Source: Colwellia_A sp041890515 (GTDB lineage Bacteria; Pseudomonadota; Gammaproteobacteria; Enterobacterales; Alteromonadaceae). Taken from it: a DNA stretch of 27,034 nt. Location: the NCBI GenBank assembly GCA_041890515.1, contig JASDWX010000029.1, forward strand, positions 1 through 27,034, read 5' to 3'. Made by a program: the position numbers and the translations under genes. Positions 15,963 through 24,665 of the stretch are shown here, in pieces. The first letter of the stretch is position 1. Every line of letters begins with the position of its first letter. The notes under the pieces are model-generated. The model saw only the letters and a list, made by a program, of their open reading frames with translations, searched no databases and had not been told where the DNA came from.

Positions 15963-17900
15963 ATGGCTTTATGGGGCGGACGTTTTAAAGGGCAACCAAG
16001 TTTACAGTTTAAAAAATTCAATGATTCGCTACCGGTAGATTACCGCATGGCAGTACAAGATATTGTCGGCTCTATTGCTTGGGCGCACTCTATTCATGAA
16101 GTGGGTGTTATTGATGATGAAGAGTTACTGCGTTTGACTGCCGCACTACAAGAATTAAAAGTGTCAGTAGAAGAAAATCCTAAGCAAATTTTGTTATCCG
16201 ACGCAGAAGATATTCATAGCTGGGTAGAGATTCAGCTTATTGAAAAAACCGGTGATCTAGGTAAAAAGCTCCATACAGGCCGAAGCCGTAACGACCAAGT
16301 AGCGACAGATTTAAAGCTTTGGTGTAAAGAAACGGGCGGCGATTTATTGTTTGCTCTAGTGAATTTACAACAAGCGATGATGAATTTAGCTGAACGTGAA
16401 AAAGATACAGTTTTGCCGGGTTATACCCATTTACAAAGAGCACAGCCAATAACTTTTGGTCATTGGTGTTTAGCTTATGTTGAAATGTTTAACCGTGATA
16501 TAGGACGTTTAAAAGATGCACTTTATCGTTTAGATGTATCTCCATTAGGTTCAGGTGCTTTAGCCGGAACTGCGTATCCAATAGACAGAAATGCATTAGC
16601 TAGCCGTTTAGGGTTTAGAACGGCGACAATGAATAGTCTTGATGCGGTTTCTGATAGAGATCACGTGATTGAGTTACTGGCTGCAGCCAGTATTTCCATG
16701 ATGCATTTATCACGTTTTGCTGAAGATTTGATTTTCTACAACTCTGGTGAAGCGGGCTTTGTAGAAATGAGTGACTTGGTGAGTTCTGGTTCATCATTAA
16801 TGCCACAAAAGAAAAATCCTGATGCGTGTGAATTAATTCGTGGTAAATCTGGGCGAGTATTTGGCGCATTAACGTGTATGTTAACCACGATGAAAGCCCT
16901 GGCGCTTGCGTATAATAAAGATATGCAAGAAGACAAAGAAGGTTTGTTTGACGCGCTTGATACTTGGCAAGAATGTATGGAAATGGCAGTTTTAGTCGCG
17001 GATGGTTTGAAAGTAAATCGTTCACGTACATTAGCCGCCGCTCAACAAGGTTATGCAAACGCAACTGAACTTGCTGATTATTTAGTGGGTAAAGATATTC
17101 CGTTCCGTGAAGCACATCATATTGTCGGTGAAGTAGTTTTAGCGGCTATCGATAAAGGTGTACCTTTAGAAGACTTAACTATAAGCCAATTAAAAGAATT
17201 CAGTGATAAAATTGAGCAAGATGTTTACCAGCATCTTTCAATTGAATCGACGCTTAATAAACGTGAGGCACTTGGTGGAACGTCACGTGCGCAAGTTGAA
17301 AAAGCGCTGGCGACAACACAGTCAGGCAATGAAACTATTTTAAATGAACAAGTTGTAGGTGCGCCAGGTAAACAAAGAACTCAAATAGCACTTAAACAAG
17401 TTAAACAGCGCTTAAATGCTCAGCGTGCTGCAGCTATGTCAGTGCGTCGAGCAAGAATGTCTGATGTTGATTGTATTTATCAACTGACTAGTTTTTGGGC
17501 TAATAAAGGTGAAATATTACCACGAACACGTGACAATATTATTCATGATATTCAAAATTTTGTTGTTGCTGAACTTGACGGTAAAGTTGTAGGCACCGCA
17601 TCACTTTATATATATCAAACAGGCTTAGCGGAGATTCGCTCAGTAGTTGTAGAAGATAATGCACAGAAACAAGGACAAGGCGAAGCACTAATTCAATATT
17701 TGTTAGAGTTCGCTTATCAAATGGAATTAGAGCAAATTATTGTTTTAACCTATATTCCACAATACTTTGAACAGCTTGGGTTTAGCTTAATTGATAAAAG
17801 TTCTTTAGCAGACAATATTATTGAAGACAGCGAGCCAAGCCCACATAAAGACCCTATGGATGAAGTTGCGATGGAATACATTGTCGGTCAAAGTAATTAA
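15963..17900 (+). CDS. argH: ArgH(A): argininosuccinate lyase fused to an N-acetyltransferase domain
   Basis: A 645-residue fusion. Residues 1 to about 465 are argininosuccinate lyase, releasing arginine and fumarate: ALWGGRF opening, HTGRSRNDQVATDLKLW, and signature GSSLMPQKKNPD (276-287) with the catalytic serine loop. After a short linker, residues about 494-643 form a GNAT domain like the C-terminal part of acetylglutamate synthase (VRRARMSDVDCIYQL, TGLAEIRSVVV, acetyl-CoA loop QKQGQGEALIQYLL, DEVAMEYIV). This argH(A) fusion is known from Moritella, Vibrio and relatives, where the domain supplies acetylglutamate synthase. It is followed after 50 bases by a complete classical argA, so the synthase activity looks duplicated. 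Confidence 0.95.
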   Translation: MALWGGRFKGQPSLQFKKFNDSLPVDYRMAVQDIVGSIAWAHSIHEVGVIDDEELLRLTAALQELKVSVEENPKQILLSDAEDIHSWVEIQLIEKTGDLGKKLHTGRSRNDQVATDLKLWCKETGGDLLFALVNLQQAMMNLAEREKDTVLPGYTHLQRAQPITFGHWCLAYVEMFNRDIGRLKDALYRLDVSPLGSGALAGTAYPIDRNALASRLGFRTATMNSLDAVSDRDHVIELLAAASISMMHLSRFAEDLIFYNSGEAGFVEMSDLVSSGSSLMPQKKNPDACELIRGKSGRVFGALTCMLTTMKALALAYNKDMQEDKEGLFDALDTWQECMEMAVLVADGLKVNRSRTLAAAQQGYANATELADYLVGKDIPFREAHHIVGEVVLAAIDKGVPLEDLTISQLKEFSDKIEQDVYQHLSIESTLNKREALGGTSRAQVEKALATTQSGNETILNEQVVGAPGKQRTQIALKQVKQRLNAQRAAAMSVRRARMSDVDCIYQLTSFWANKGEILPRTRDNIIHDIQNFVVAELDGKVVGTASLYIYQTGLAEIRSVVVEDNAQKQGQGEALIQYLLEFAYQMELEQIIVLTYIPQYFEQLGFSLIDKSSLADNIIEDSEPSPHKDPMDEVAMEYIVGQSN

Positions 17901-17950
17901 TATCATTAAGTTTTATCCTATTAAAGTAACTAGGTAGTCACAAGTGAAAA

Positions 17951-19270
17951 ATGAAGAGCATGAATAATAACGAACAAAATTATGTGAAATGGTTTAGAAA
18001 TGCAGCGCCTTATATTAATGCGCATCGTGGAAAAACGGTGGTATTGATGTTTGGTGGTGAGGCCGTGCTTCACCCAAATTTTGCCAATATTATTCATGAT
18101 ATTGCATTGCTGCGGAGTTTAGGCGTGAAATTAGTCTTAGTTCATGGAGCTAGGCCGCAAATTGAAGAACGCATGGAGCAGCGGAACATTACTCGAAATA
18201 TTGAAAATAATATTAGAGTCACGGATGCTGAAACATTGGTTGCTGTTAAAGATGCTACGGGATCAATGCGTCTACATATTGAAGCTTTGTTAACGATGGG
18301 CTTAGTTAACTCGCCCATGCATGGTTCACAAATTCGTGTAAGTACGGGAAATTTTGTTATTGCTAAACCTATTGGGGTACGTGATGGCGTTGATTATAAA
18401 TACACAGGCAATGTAAGAAAAATTGACGCTGAAGGTATTCATACCCAGCTTGATTATGGCTCGATAGTATTGTTGTCGCCCATCGGATATTCCTCTACCG
18501 GGGAGGTGTTTAACCTTGCACTTGAAGATGTAGCCACAAAAACTTCGCTTGCACTGAAAGCTGATAAATTAATTACCTTTACTGAAGATGATGGATTAAT
18601 GGATGAGTCAGGTGATCTTATTCGTAGCTGTAGTGTTCGCCGAGTGAAAACGTTATTAGATGATAAAGATTGTCATGTGCGTCAATCATTATTAAGGGCG
18701 ATCATCCAAAGCGGTGAAAATGGAGTAGAACGTTGCCATTGTGTAAGTTACCAAAGTGATAGTGCTTTATTACAAGAGTTGTTCACGCGTGATGGCGCCG
18801 GTACCTTAATTGCAAAAGACCATAAAGAGCAAGTTTGTACCGCAAGTATTGATGATGTAGGGGGTATTTTAGAGCTTATTGCACCTTTAGAAGAAGAAGG
18901 TATTTTAGTGAAACGTTCGCGTGAACTGCTTGAAGTTGAAATTGATCGCTTCACTGTACTCAAGAAGGAAGACGTAATTATCGCTTGTGCCGCTTTATAT
19001 CCTTATCAAGAAGCAAGTTCGGGGGAAATCGCTTGTGTGGCTATTCACCCTGATTATCGTAATGGCAATCGAGGGGAGCGTTTGATGAACGCACTAGAAG
19101 TTAACGCGAACGAACAACACTTGTCTTCTTTATTCGTATTAACAACGGTGAGTGGTCATTGGTTTCGTGAACAAGGTTTTATTGAAAGTACCATGGAAGA
19201 TTTACCTGAAGGAAAAAAGCAGATGTATAACTTCCAACGAAAATCAAAAGTATATATTAAGCAGATATAG
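17951..19270 (+). CDS. argA: Amino-acid N-acetyltransferase (classical N-acetylglutamate synthase)
   Basis: A 439-residue protein, close to E. coli ArgA (443), that acetylates glutamate with acetyl-CoA. Residues about 10-290 form the amino-acid-kinase-like regulatory domain (VVLMFGGEAVLHP, LVLVHGARPQIEERM, FVIAKPIGVRDGVDYKYTG, GEVFNLALEDVA), which carries arginine feedback in the family. Residues about 295-439 form the GNAT domain (EIACVAIHPDYRNGNRGERLM, LFVLTTVSGHWFREQGF, KKQMYNFQRKSKV). The first ATG (17951) and a second three codons later are both possible starts; neither has a strong Shine-Dalgarno. It lies 50 bases after argH(A) and is probably in the same transcript, ended by the hairpin at 19326. 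Confidence 0.94.
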   Translation: MKSMNNNEQNYVKWFRNAAPYINAHRGKTVVLMFGGEAVLHPNFANIIHDIALLRSLGVKLVLVHGARPQIEERMEQRNITRNIENNIRVTDAETLVAVKDATGSMRLHIEALLTMGLVNSPMHGSQIRVSTGNFVIAKPIGVRDGVDYKYTGNVRKIDAEGIHTQLDYGSIVLLSPIGYSSTGEVFNLALEDVATKTSLALKADKLITFTEDDGLMDESGDLIRSCSVRRVKTLLDDKDCHVRQSLLRAIIQSGENGVERCHCVSYQSDSALLQELFTRDGAGTLIAKDHKEQVCTASIDDVGGILELIAPLEEEGILVKRSRELLEVEIDRFTVLKKEDVIIACAALYPYQEASSGEIACVAIHPDYRNGNRGERLMNALEVNANEQHLSSLFVLTTVSGHWFREQGFIESTMEDLPEGKKQMYNFQRKSKVYIKQI

Positions 19271-19325
19271 TCAAAAAGAATAATCAAAGGGGATTTTTAT
19301 CTTCGGTTTTATCATTTTGTTCTCA

Positions 19326-19359
19326 CCAAAAAATGTCGCGTTTAACGCGGCATTTTTGG
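19326..19359 (+). terminator. Intrinsic terminator closing the arg operon
   Basis: A long stem pairs CCAAAAAATGTCGCGT with ACGCGGCATTTTTGG around a short TTA loop, with one G-T wobble and one extra A. T-rich sequence follows. It lies 56 bases after argA and is nearly symmetric. The remaining 176 bases up to 19535 hold no convincing gene. Confidence 0.85.
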
Positions 19360-19535
19360 TTTTAGTCATTAGCTGTAAATTTTTTGTGTTTGCTTATCTG
19401 TACAAAAAAGTACTTATTTGGTGTCTTTTATTTTGTAAAAGTATGTCTAAATGTAACAAGATTGTTTCATCTTCTTTACTTTTAAGGCATATTGTTTGCA
19501 GCAGTCATCATTTGTTTGTAAGGCTTATTATTTAA

Positions 19536-20729
19536 ATGGTCATCTTTAGATTTTTACTCATTCCTTTATCTACTATTGCGGTTGTTTTACTGACCTCTTT
19601 TTCCCTCCAAGCACAAACTGATTTAGTCCTTGAAAGTGGTAATAAATTTACAGCAATGTTGTTATCTGAATATGGTCAAATTAGTAACTTTTTACACCAA
19701 AATAAAGATGAAGAAGGGACTGGTTATGTTAAAATTGAGCCATCCGTTTTTATTCAAACGCAACTGTCTCGGCATTTAATACAATTAGAAGCTAATGTGA
19801 GTTATTATCAATTTAGTGACTTTAGTGGCGATGATCACAGCAACTTATTCTTTAAGCCGATCTACTTCTTTAAAATTGACCATAATAAAACACTGTTTGC
19901 TGATATTAAGTTACAGGAAGAATATGAATATCGAGGTACGGAGTTATCTTTAGGTGATGCAAGCTTGATATCAACGGGAGATGATAAAAAAACGGTTGCA
20001 GCAAACATAGGATATTTATACGGTCAAATTGATTCAGTGGCTAAACTAAAATTTACCATAGGCCAAGAAGATTTTCGTTATAAAACACGACGAGAACAAA
20101 ATCAGTTACTTGACAGTGTAGAGAGTAAAGCTGCAGCTAGGTTTGATTATTTGCTTTCAGGTAAAACATATTTTGCTGTTGATTTAGATTACATTCAAGC
20201 CGACTTCAAAAATAATAAAGCGTTAAGTAATGATGGGTATTCTGCGTTAGTTGGAATGACGTGGCAATCAACTGAAATTACTCAACTGCAAGTATTAGTT
20301 GGCTACCAAGCGTTAACATTTGAAAATAATTCACTTGCAAATGATAGTGCCTTCAAGTGGCGAGTTGGTATGGGGTGGCAACCAACTGTATTTAACAAAG
20401 TGAATATAAATACGCAAAGAAATTATGAAAAAACAAACCGAATTGAAGATAGTTATAGGGTTGTTGATAGTACTGATATAAAAATCACACGTCAATTTAC
20501 TGATTACTTTCAAATATCAGCAGCCATAGGTTACAGACAAGAAGAAATAGTTTACATAGATAAAACAGATCAAGAAGATTACTTGTACTCAGAGATAAAG
20601 CTTAATTATCAACGAAATGATTGGTTCACTGTGTTCGCAGGCTTCACTTTTACAGAACTTGAAGCCAGTGAGGAAATGCTAAATAATCAAGGCAATAGCT
20701 TATCATTAGGCTTTAGTGTTACTATTTGA
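19536..20729 (+). CDS. Outer-membrane beta-barrel protein of an exopolysaccharide export set
   Basis: A 397-residue protein with an N-terminal signal peptide (IPLSTIAVVLLTSFSLQAQ) and about 14-16 amphipathic strands with typical barrel turns. Examples are HLIQLEANVSYYQFSDFSG, LKFTIGQEDFRYK, YFAVDLDYIQADFKNN, FKWRVGMGWQP and the closing LSLGFSVTI. The overall pattern resembles the BBP2_2/EpsL-like barrels encoded beside OPX and Wzc genes in EPS clusters; a firm family call needs a profile search. It lies six bases before the OPX gene. It probably forms or helps the outer-membrane exit for polysaccharide, since the adjacent OPX protein is the short kind lacking its own membrane-spanning domain. 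Confidence 0.75.
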   Translation: MVIFRFLLIPLSTIAVVLLTSFSLQAQTDLVLESGNKFTAMLLSEYGQISNFLHQNKDEEGTGYVKIEPSVFIQTQLSRHLIQLEANVSYYQFSDFSGDDHSNLFFKPIYFFKIDHNKTLFADIKLQEEYEYRGTELSLGDASLISTGDDKKTVAANIGYLYGQIDSVAKLKFTIGQEDFRYKTRREQNQLLDSVESKAAARFDYLLSGKTYFAVDLDYIQADFKNNKALSNDGYSALVGMTWQSTEITQLQVLVGYQALTFENNSLANDSAFKWRVGMGWQPTVFNKVNINTQRNYEKTNRIEDSYRVVDSTDIKITRQFTDYFQISAAIGYRQEEIVYIDKTDQEDYLYSEIKLNYQRNDWFTVFAGFTFTELEASEEMLNNQGNSLSLGFSVTI

Positions 20730-20735
20730 TATTGG

Positions 20736-21260
20736 ATGAAAAATATGCGTTTTAGGGTTTTATCACTGATTTTACTGTTTTTTTGCTTTTTCTGTCAGGC
20801 AAGCGATTACATCTTGGGGCCTGGCGATAAATTACATATTGTGGTTTATGGCGAAGATGACTTAACAACCGATATTAAAATTGACAAATCAGGGCTTATT
20901 TCTTTTCCTTTTTTAGATGATATTCAGGTTATTGGTTTATCGACTAAACAGCTAGAAGCTATCATAAAAAAAGGCTTGTTAGTGGATTATATTGTAGACC
21001 CCCAAGTCTCTGTTTCTATTGCCATGTATAGACCGTTTTTTATCCATGGACAAGTTAAGCGACCCGGTGGTTATCCCTATCAAGATGATTTAACGTTAGA
21101 CAAAGCGATAGCAATAGCGGGAGGTTTGTCAAATAGAGCGTCAAATTCCGAATGGAAAATATCTCGACTGGTGGATGGTGTTAAAGTGACGTTAAAGGGG
21201 GATGTTGCCAGTAAAATTCAACCTGATGATATTATAAAAATAGAACAAAGTTTTTTCTAA
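20736..21260 (+). CDS. Short polysaccharide export (OPX/Wza-like) protein
   Basis: A 174-residue protein with signal peptide (residues 1-22, ending FFCQAS). A polysaccharide biosynthesis/export domain opens with DYILGPGDKLHIVVYGEDDLTTDIKIDKSGLISFPFLDDI (about 23-95). One SLBB-type domain follows (about 100-160: FFIHGQVKRPGGYPYQDDLTLDKAIAIAGGLSNRAS). It lacks the further domains and C-terminal amphipathic helix of E. coli Wza, so it cannot form the outer-membrane pore alone. It likely works with the preceding barrel. The cysteines in the signal are not in a good lipobox. The stop codon lies inside the first unit of a 7-bp repeat array. Confidence 0.9.
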   Translation: MKNMRFRVLSLILLFFCFFCQASDYILGPGDKLHIVVYGEDDLTTDIKIDKSGLISFPFLDDIQVIGLSTKQLEAIIKKGLLVDYIVDPQVSVSIAMYRPFFIHGQVKRPGGYPYQDDLTLDKAIAIAGGLSNRASNSEWKISRLVDGVKVTLKGDVASKIQPDDIIKIEQSFF

Positions 21261-21319
21261 AAACTAAAAACTAAGAACTAAGAACTAAAAACTAAAAACT
21301 AAAAGTGAAAAGTGAAAAG
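21257..21319 (+). repeat. Nine-unit heptanucleotide tandem repeat
   Basis: Nine consecutive 7-base units: CTAAAAA x2, CTAAGAA x2, CTAAAAA x2, CTAAAAG, TGAAAAG x2. It begins in the last codons of the OPX gene and ends five bases before a perfect -35 hexamer. Most units carry TAA, so it does not code onward. Confidence 0.9.
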
Positions 21320-21324
21320 GATTT

Positions 21325-21353
21325 TTGACAACTTTTATTGGCCATATTTATAT
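21325..21353 (+). promoter_or_regulatory. Sigma-70-like promoter before the Wzc-like gene
   Basis: The consensus -35 TTGACA (21325-21330), a 17-base spacer and -10 TTATAT (21348-21353) would give a start near 21360 and a leader of only 13-22 bases. It would let the kinase be expressed separately from the two genes upstream. Confidence 0.55.
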
Positions 21354-21372
21354 GTGGTTGTTATAAACAATA

Positions 21373-23547
21373 ATGAGCGTAATGTTGAACGATAATCAAA
21401 ACATAAATTTTAGCGCCCCAAACGAAGAGGTTGCTTTAAAAGAAGTTTTGAGTCCTCTCTGGTCTCGAAGGTGGAAAATTGTGTTCTTTACACTCTTCAT
21501 TTCATCAATAGTGGCTTTTTACGTCTCATTACTCAAACCCTCCTACAGAGCGACTGCCATTTTACAAATCGGCAGTAACAAACCCGCTAATACGTTATCA
21601 ATTAATGACGCATTTAATGAATCCAGCGCGAGTAAAGAACAAGTTAAAACCCAGTACGAATTATTAAAATCACGAAAATTTGCCGAGCGCGTTATAGTTA
21701 GTTTGAATTTAGTTGAACACCAGGAATTTAACAGCGGTAAGTATAATGATAAAATAAGCTTTTTCGCTGACATGGGGCAAAGGATTACTAAGCCAACCGT
21801 AAGTGGTTTGATAGGAACATTTAAAAGTCGCCTAACCATTTCTCCTATCGCTAGTACAGAACTTGTCAAGATTAGTTTTGTTGCTCACACCCCTAAGCTT
21901 GCACAAGAAGTCGCTAATCAAATTGGTCTTACTTATCTTCAATATCAAGACGAAATTCATAGCGCGTCAAAAGAGTCAACATCGCAATGGCTCGTTGATC
22001 AACTTGAAGAGTTAGGTAAAAAGCTTGAAACATCAGAAGAATCATTACAAGAATATCGCGAAACAGAAGGTATTGTAGATATTTTGGGCGTTGCAGGTTT
22101 AGTGAGCTCTGAATTAACCGAATTAACTTCTTCAGCAATACGCGCTGAAAAAATAAAAGATGACTTAGAGGTTACTTATCTCAGTATTCAAAAACGCCGA
22201 GAAAATACAGTGCAATTACTTGAACTGCAGGAGATTAGTAAGCAAAGTGACTTAAGCGAATTAAGACGTGCAGATGAAAAAGCAGAACGTAAAAATTTTG
22301 AACTTTCGAAACGTTATGGGCCAAAACATCCAAAAAGAATTGCTGTTCAAGCAGAGCTTGAATCCTTACAAAAACGTATAGTGGAGCTTGTTAATGAAAT
22401 TGTGATTTCGATTGAAAAAAATTATGTGAATTCGGTTGAAAAAGTGAAGGTAACACAAGTACGCTTGACTGAAGCGAAAATAGAATATTTGCGTTTAATT
22501 AGGAAGCAAAATAAATTTACAAAACTTCAGCGCGAAGTCGATACGAACAAAGAACTTTATAATAATTATTTAATCCGTTTAAAAGAAACTGACGCAATGG
22601 GGAATTATAAAGCGAACTTCTATGTACGATTTATAGATAAGGCTATTACTCCTCGCAATAGATTTGCGCCTAATAAAGCACTTATGGTGATTATAAGCTT
22701 TATCTTATCCTTTGGTGTTATATCAATTATCATCATCATGCGTGAACTCTTAATGGATACATTGAACTCGCGTCGTAAACTTGAAAACTTTACAGAAGCA
22801 CCTATTCTGGCAATATTGCCAAAGTTCCAAATATCAAGTGCGGATAGAAAAGGTGATCCTTACCATACTGACAATCAATTTACAGAAGCGGTCAGAACGT
22901 TAAGAACCTCTTTATTATTTAATGGTGAAAGCAAGCCAGCAAAAGTAATCGCGATAACATCTTCTGTACCCAATGAAGGTAAGTCTACCGTTGCTCTGCA
23001 TTTAGCGCGTTCGTTTAGTGAAATGGAAAAGGTTCTGCTCATTGAAGCTGATATGAGACATCCAACGGTTGCTAGAAATATGAACTTGAATCCACACCGA
23101 CCGGGACTATCAAACTTATTAGCAAAAACGCATCAAATTAATGAATGTATTATCCGAGATAAAAATTTGAAGTTAGACATTCTAACATCTGGTATCTCTC
23201 CGGCTAATCCATTAGCTTTTCTCTCAATGAAACGCTTTAATATGTTGATTAAAGTTTTTGGTAACTTTTATGATCGCATTATTATTGAAACACCTCCTGT
23301 AAATGCAGTGAGTGATGCCGTTATTATTTCTAAATTAGTCGAAACAGTTCTGTATGTTGTTCATGGAGAGAAAACTAAACGGGAACAAATTACAACCGGT
23401 TTACGTATGCTCAGGCAGGTAAACGCTCCCATTGAGGGCATTGTTATTAATCATAGTCAAAGTATAGATTCTGATAAATATCAAAACAAGTATTACAACG
23501 AACGCAGTAATAACATCGTGAAACTACCGGTACGTAAACAAGGTTAA
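21373..23547 (+). CDS. Wzc-like polysaccharide co-polymerase / tyrosine autokinase
   Basis: A 724-residue inner-membrane protein. It has a Wzz domain with TM1 (about 36-54), a long periplasmic coiled-coil region (about 190-400), a GNVR-like return and TM2 (about 436-456), then a cytoplasmic BY-kinase domain. That domain has ExxRxxR (E505, R508, R511), Walker A SSVPNEGKST (530-539), Walker A' LLIEADMRHP (555-564) and Walker B IIIETPP (636-642). The usual Asp is Glu in both Walker A' (E558) and Walker B (E639). The C-terminal tyrosine cluster is small (Y703, Y707, Y708). Such proteins control chain length and export. A second ATG three codons in (21382) may be the true start; neither has a strong Shine-Dalgarno. 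No glycosyltransferase or polymerase genes accompany it. Confidence 0.92.
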   Translation: MSVMLNDNQNINFSAPNEEVALKEVLSPLWSRRWKIVFFTLFISSIVAFYVSLLKPSYRATAILQIGSNKPANTLSINDAFNESSASKEQVKTQYELLKSRKFAERVIVSLNLVEHQEFNSGKYNDKISFFADMGQRITKPTVSGLIGTFKSRLTISPIASTELVKISFVAHTPKLAQEVANQIGLTYLQYQDEIHSASKESTSQWLVDQLEELGKKLETSEESLQEYRETEGIVDILGVAGLVSSELTELTSSAIRAEKIKDDLEVTYLSIQKRRENTVQLLELQEISKQSDLSELRRADEKAERKNFELSKRYGPKHPKRIAVQAELESLQKRIVELVNEIVISIEKNYVNSVEKVKVTQVRLTEAKIEYLRLIRKQNKFTKLQREVDTNKELYNNYLIRLKETDAMGNYKANFYVRFIDKAITPRNRFAPNKALMVIISFILSFGVISIIIIMRELLMDTLNSRRKLENFTEAPILAILPKFQISSADRKGDPYHTDNQFTEAVRTLRTSLLFNGESKPAKVIAITSSVPNEGKSTVALHLARSFSEMEKVLLIEADMRHPTVARNMNLNPHRPGLSNLLAKTHQINECIIRDKNLKLDILTSGISPANPLAFLSMKRFNMLIKVFGNFYDRIIIETPPVNAVSDAVIISKLVETVLYVVHGEKTKREQITTGLRMLRQVNAPIEGIVINHSQSIDSDKYQNKYYNERSNNIVKLPVRKQG

Positions 23548-23637
23548 TGCTTTTCTAGGTATTAAGCCCTTCCGCTTATTGAAAACTTAGGTAGAATAAG
23601 TAAACGTTTTTACCAGCATTGTACTTCTGCTTATAAT

Positions 23638-24663
23638 ATGAAATCACACCAACAATTTTCCCTACAAAAAAATAATAGTTTTGCAATAACGGCAATGACT
23701 CCTGTTATTTATTATCCAAAAAACAATCAAGAACTAAAATTATTAACAACCGTTACAAAAGGTAGCTTTTATATTTTAGGAGAAGGGAGTAATACACTTT
23801 TTGTTGCAGATATTGCCCCCGTGATTATTAAACCCGAATTTTTAGGCATAAGTGTCAGTGAAACCCAAGGTTATTATGAAGTGAATGCTGCATGTAGTGA
23901 AAATTGGCATGACTTAGTGTGTTTTTGCATTAATAAGGGAATTAACGGCTTAGAAAATTTAGCACTCATTCCTGGAAGTGTTGGTGCTGCTCCAGTGCAA
24001 AATATTGGCGCTTATGGCGTAGAGATTTCTGATTTTATCGAGAGTGTCACTTGGTTTGATTTTGATGAAAATGAATCTCAGTTGCTAACTAATGCTCAAT
24101 GCAAATTTGCTTATCGGAATAGTATTTTCAAACAATGCTTAAAAAATAAAGGCCTTATCACTAATATTACACTTCGTTTTCCCAAGAACTGGCGGGCAAA
24201 GCTAAACTATCAAGGTTTGAATCGTTTACCTGAAATTTGTAGCGCTATAGATATTATGAATACCGTTATTGAATTAAGAAACAGTAAGTTGCCAGACCCG
24301 AAAATAATTCCAAATGCGGGGAGTTTTTTTAAAAACCCCGTGGTTTCGGCGGATCAATTGATATTATTGAAAGACCGTTATCCTGAACTCCCATTTTACC
24401 CACAAGACAAGGGTAACGTTAAATTGGCGGCCGGGTGGTTAATTGAAAAATCCGCGTTGAAGGGATATCAAATGAATGGTGCTGCAGTTCATGACAAGCA
24501 AGCACTTGTGCTAACAAATATTGACTCAGCCAAAGGTGAAGATATTAAAAATTTAGCGATTTATGTGCAAAAAACAGTATTTGATAATTTCGGTATCAGT
24601 CTTCAGCCTGAAGTAATGATGCTTGCTGAGGATGGCGAAGTATTTTTAAAGGAAATAAACTGA
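23638..24663 (+). CDS. murB: UDP-N-acetylenolpyruvoylglucosamine reductase
   Basis: A 341-residue FAD enzyme that reduces UDP-GlcNAc-enolpyruvate to UDP-MurNAc in peptidoglycan synthesis. It is the type I (E. coli-like) form: FAD-binding LGEGSNTLF (47-55), LENLALIPGSVGAAPVQNIGAYGVE (105-129), the FAYRNSIF loop with Y159/R160, NAGSFFKNP (226-234) with the proton-donor S229, and QPEV with E325. It opens the murB-birA-pantothenate kinase-tRNA-tuf block that is conserved in gammaproteobacteria. birA starts two bases after its stop. Confidence 0.96.
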   Translation: MKSHQQFSLQKNNSFAITAMTPVIYYPKNNQELKLLTTVTKGSFYILGEGSNTLFVADIAPVIIKPEFLGISVSETQGYYEVNAACSENWHDLVCFCINKGINGLENLALIPGSVGAAPVQNIGAYGVEISDFIESVTWFDFDENESQLLTNAQCKFAYRNSIFKQCLKNKGLITNITLRFPKNWRAKLNYQGLNRLPEICSAIDIMNTVIELRNSKLPDPKIIPNAGSFFKNPVVSADQLILLKDRYPELPFYPQDKGNVKLAAGWLIEKSALKGYQMNGAAVHDKQALVLTNIDSAKGEDIKNLAIYVQKTVFDNFGISLQPEVMMLAEDGEVFLKEIN

Positions 24664-24665
24664 AC

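Noticed and set aside
16615..17115. 166-codon open frame antisense to argH(A)
   Set aside because: It lies wholly inside the argininosuccinate lyase coding region on the other strand, with no start signal and no recognisable motif.
19317..19535. Open frame of 72 codons after argA
   Set aside because: It begins in the arg terminator hairpin, has no ribosome binding site and a Cys/Phe/Leu-rich composition expected from translated AT-rich noncoding DNA.
21257..21319. CRISPR array
   Set aside because: The units are contiguous 7-mers without spacers, so this is a simple tandem repeat.
23548..23637. Terminator between the Wzc-like gene and murB
   Set aside because: Only a 6-bp CTTATT/AATAAG repeat with a 14-base loop and no U-tract; too weak to call.
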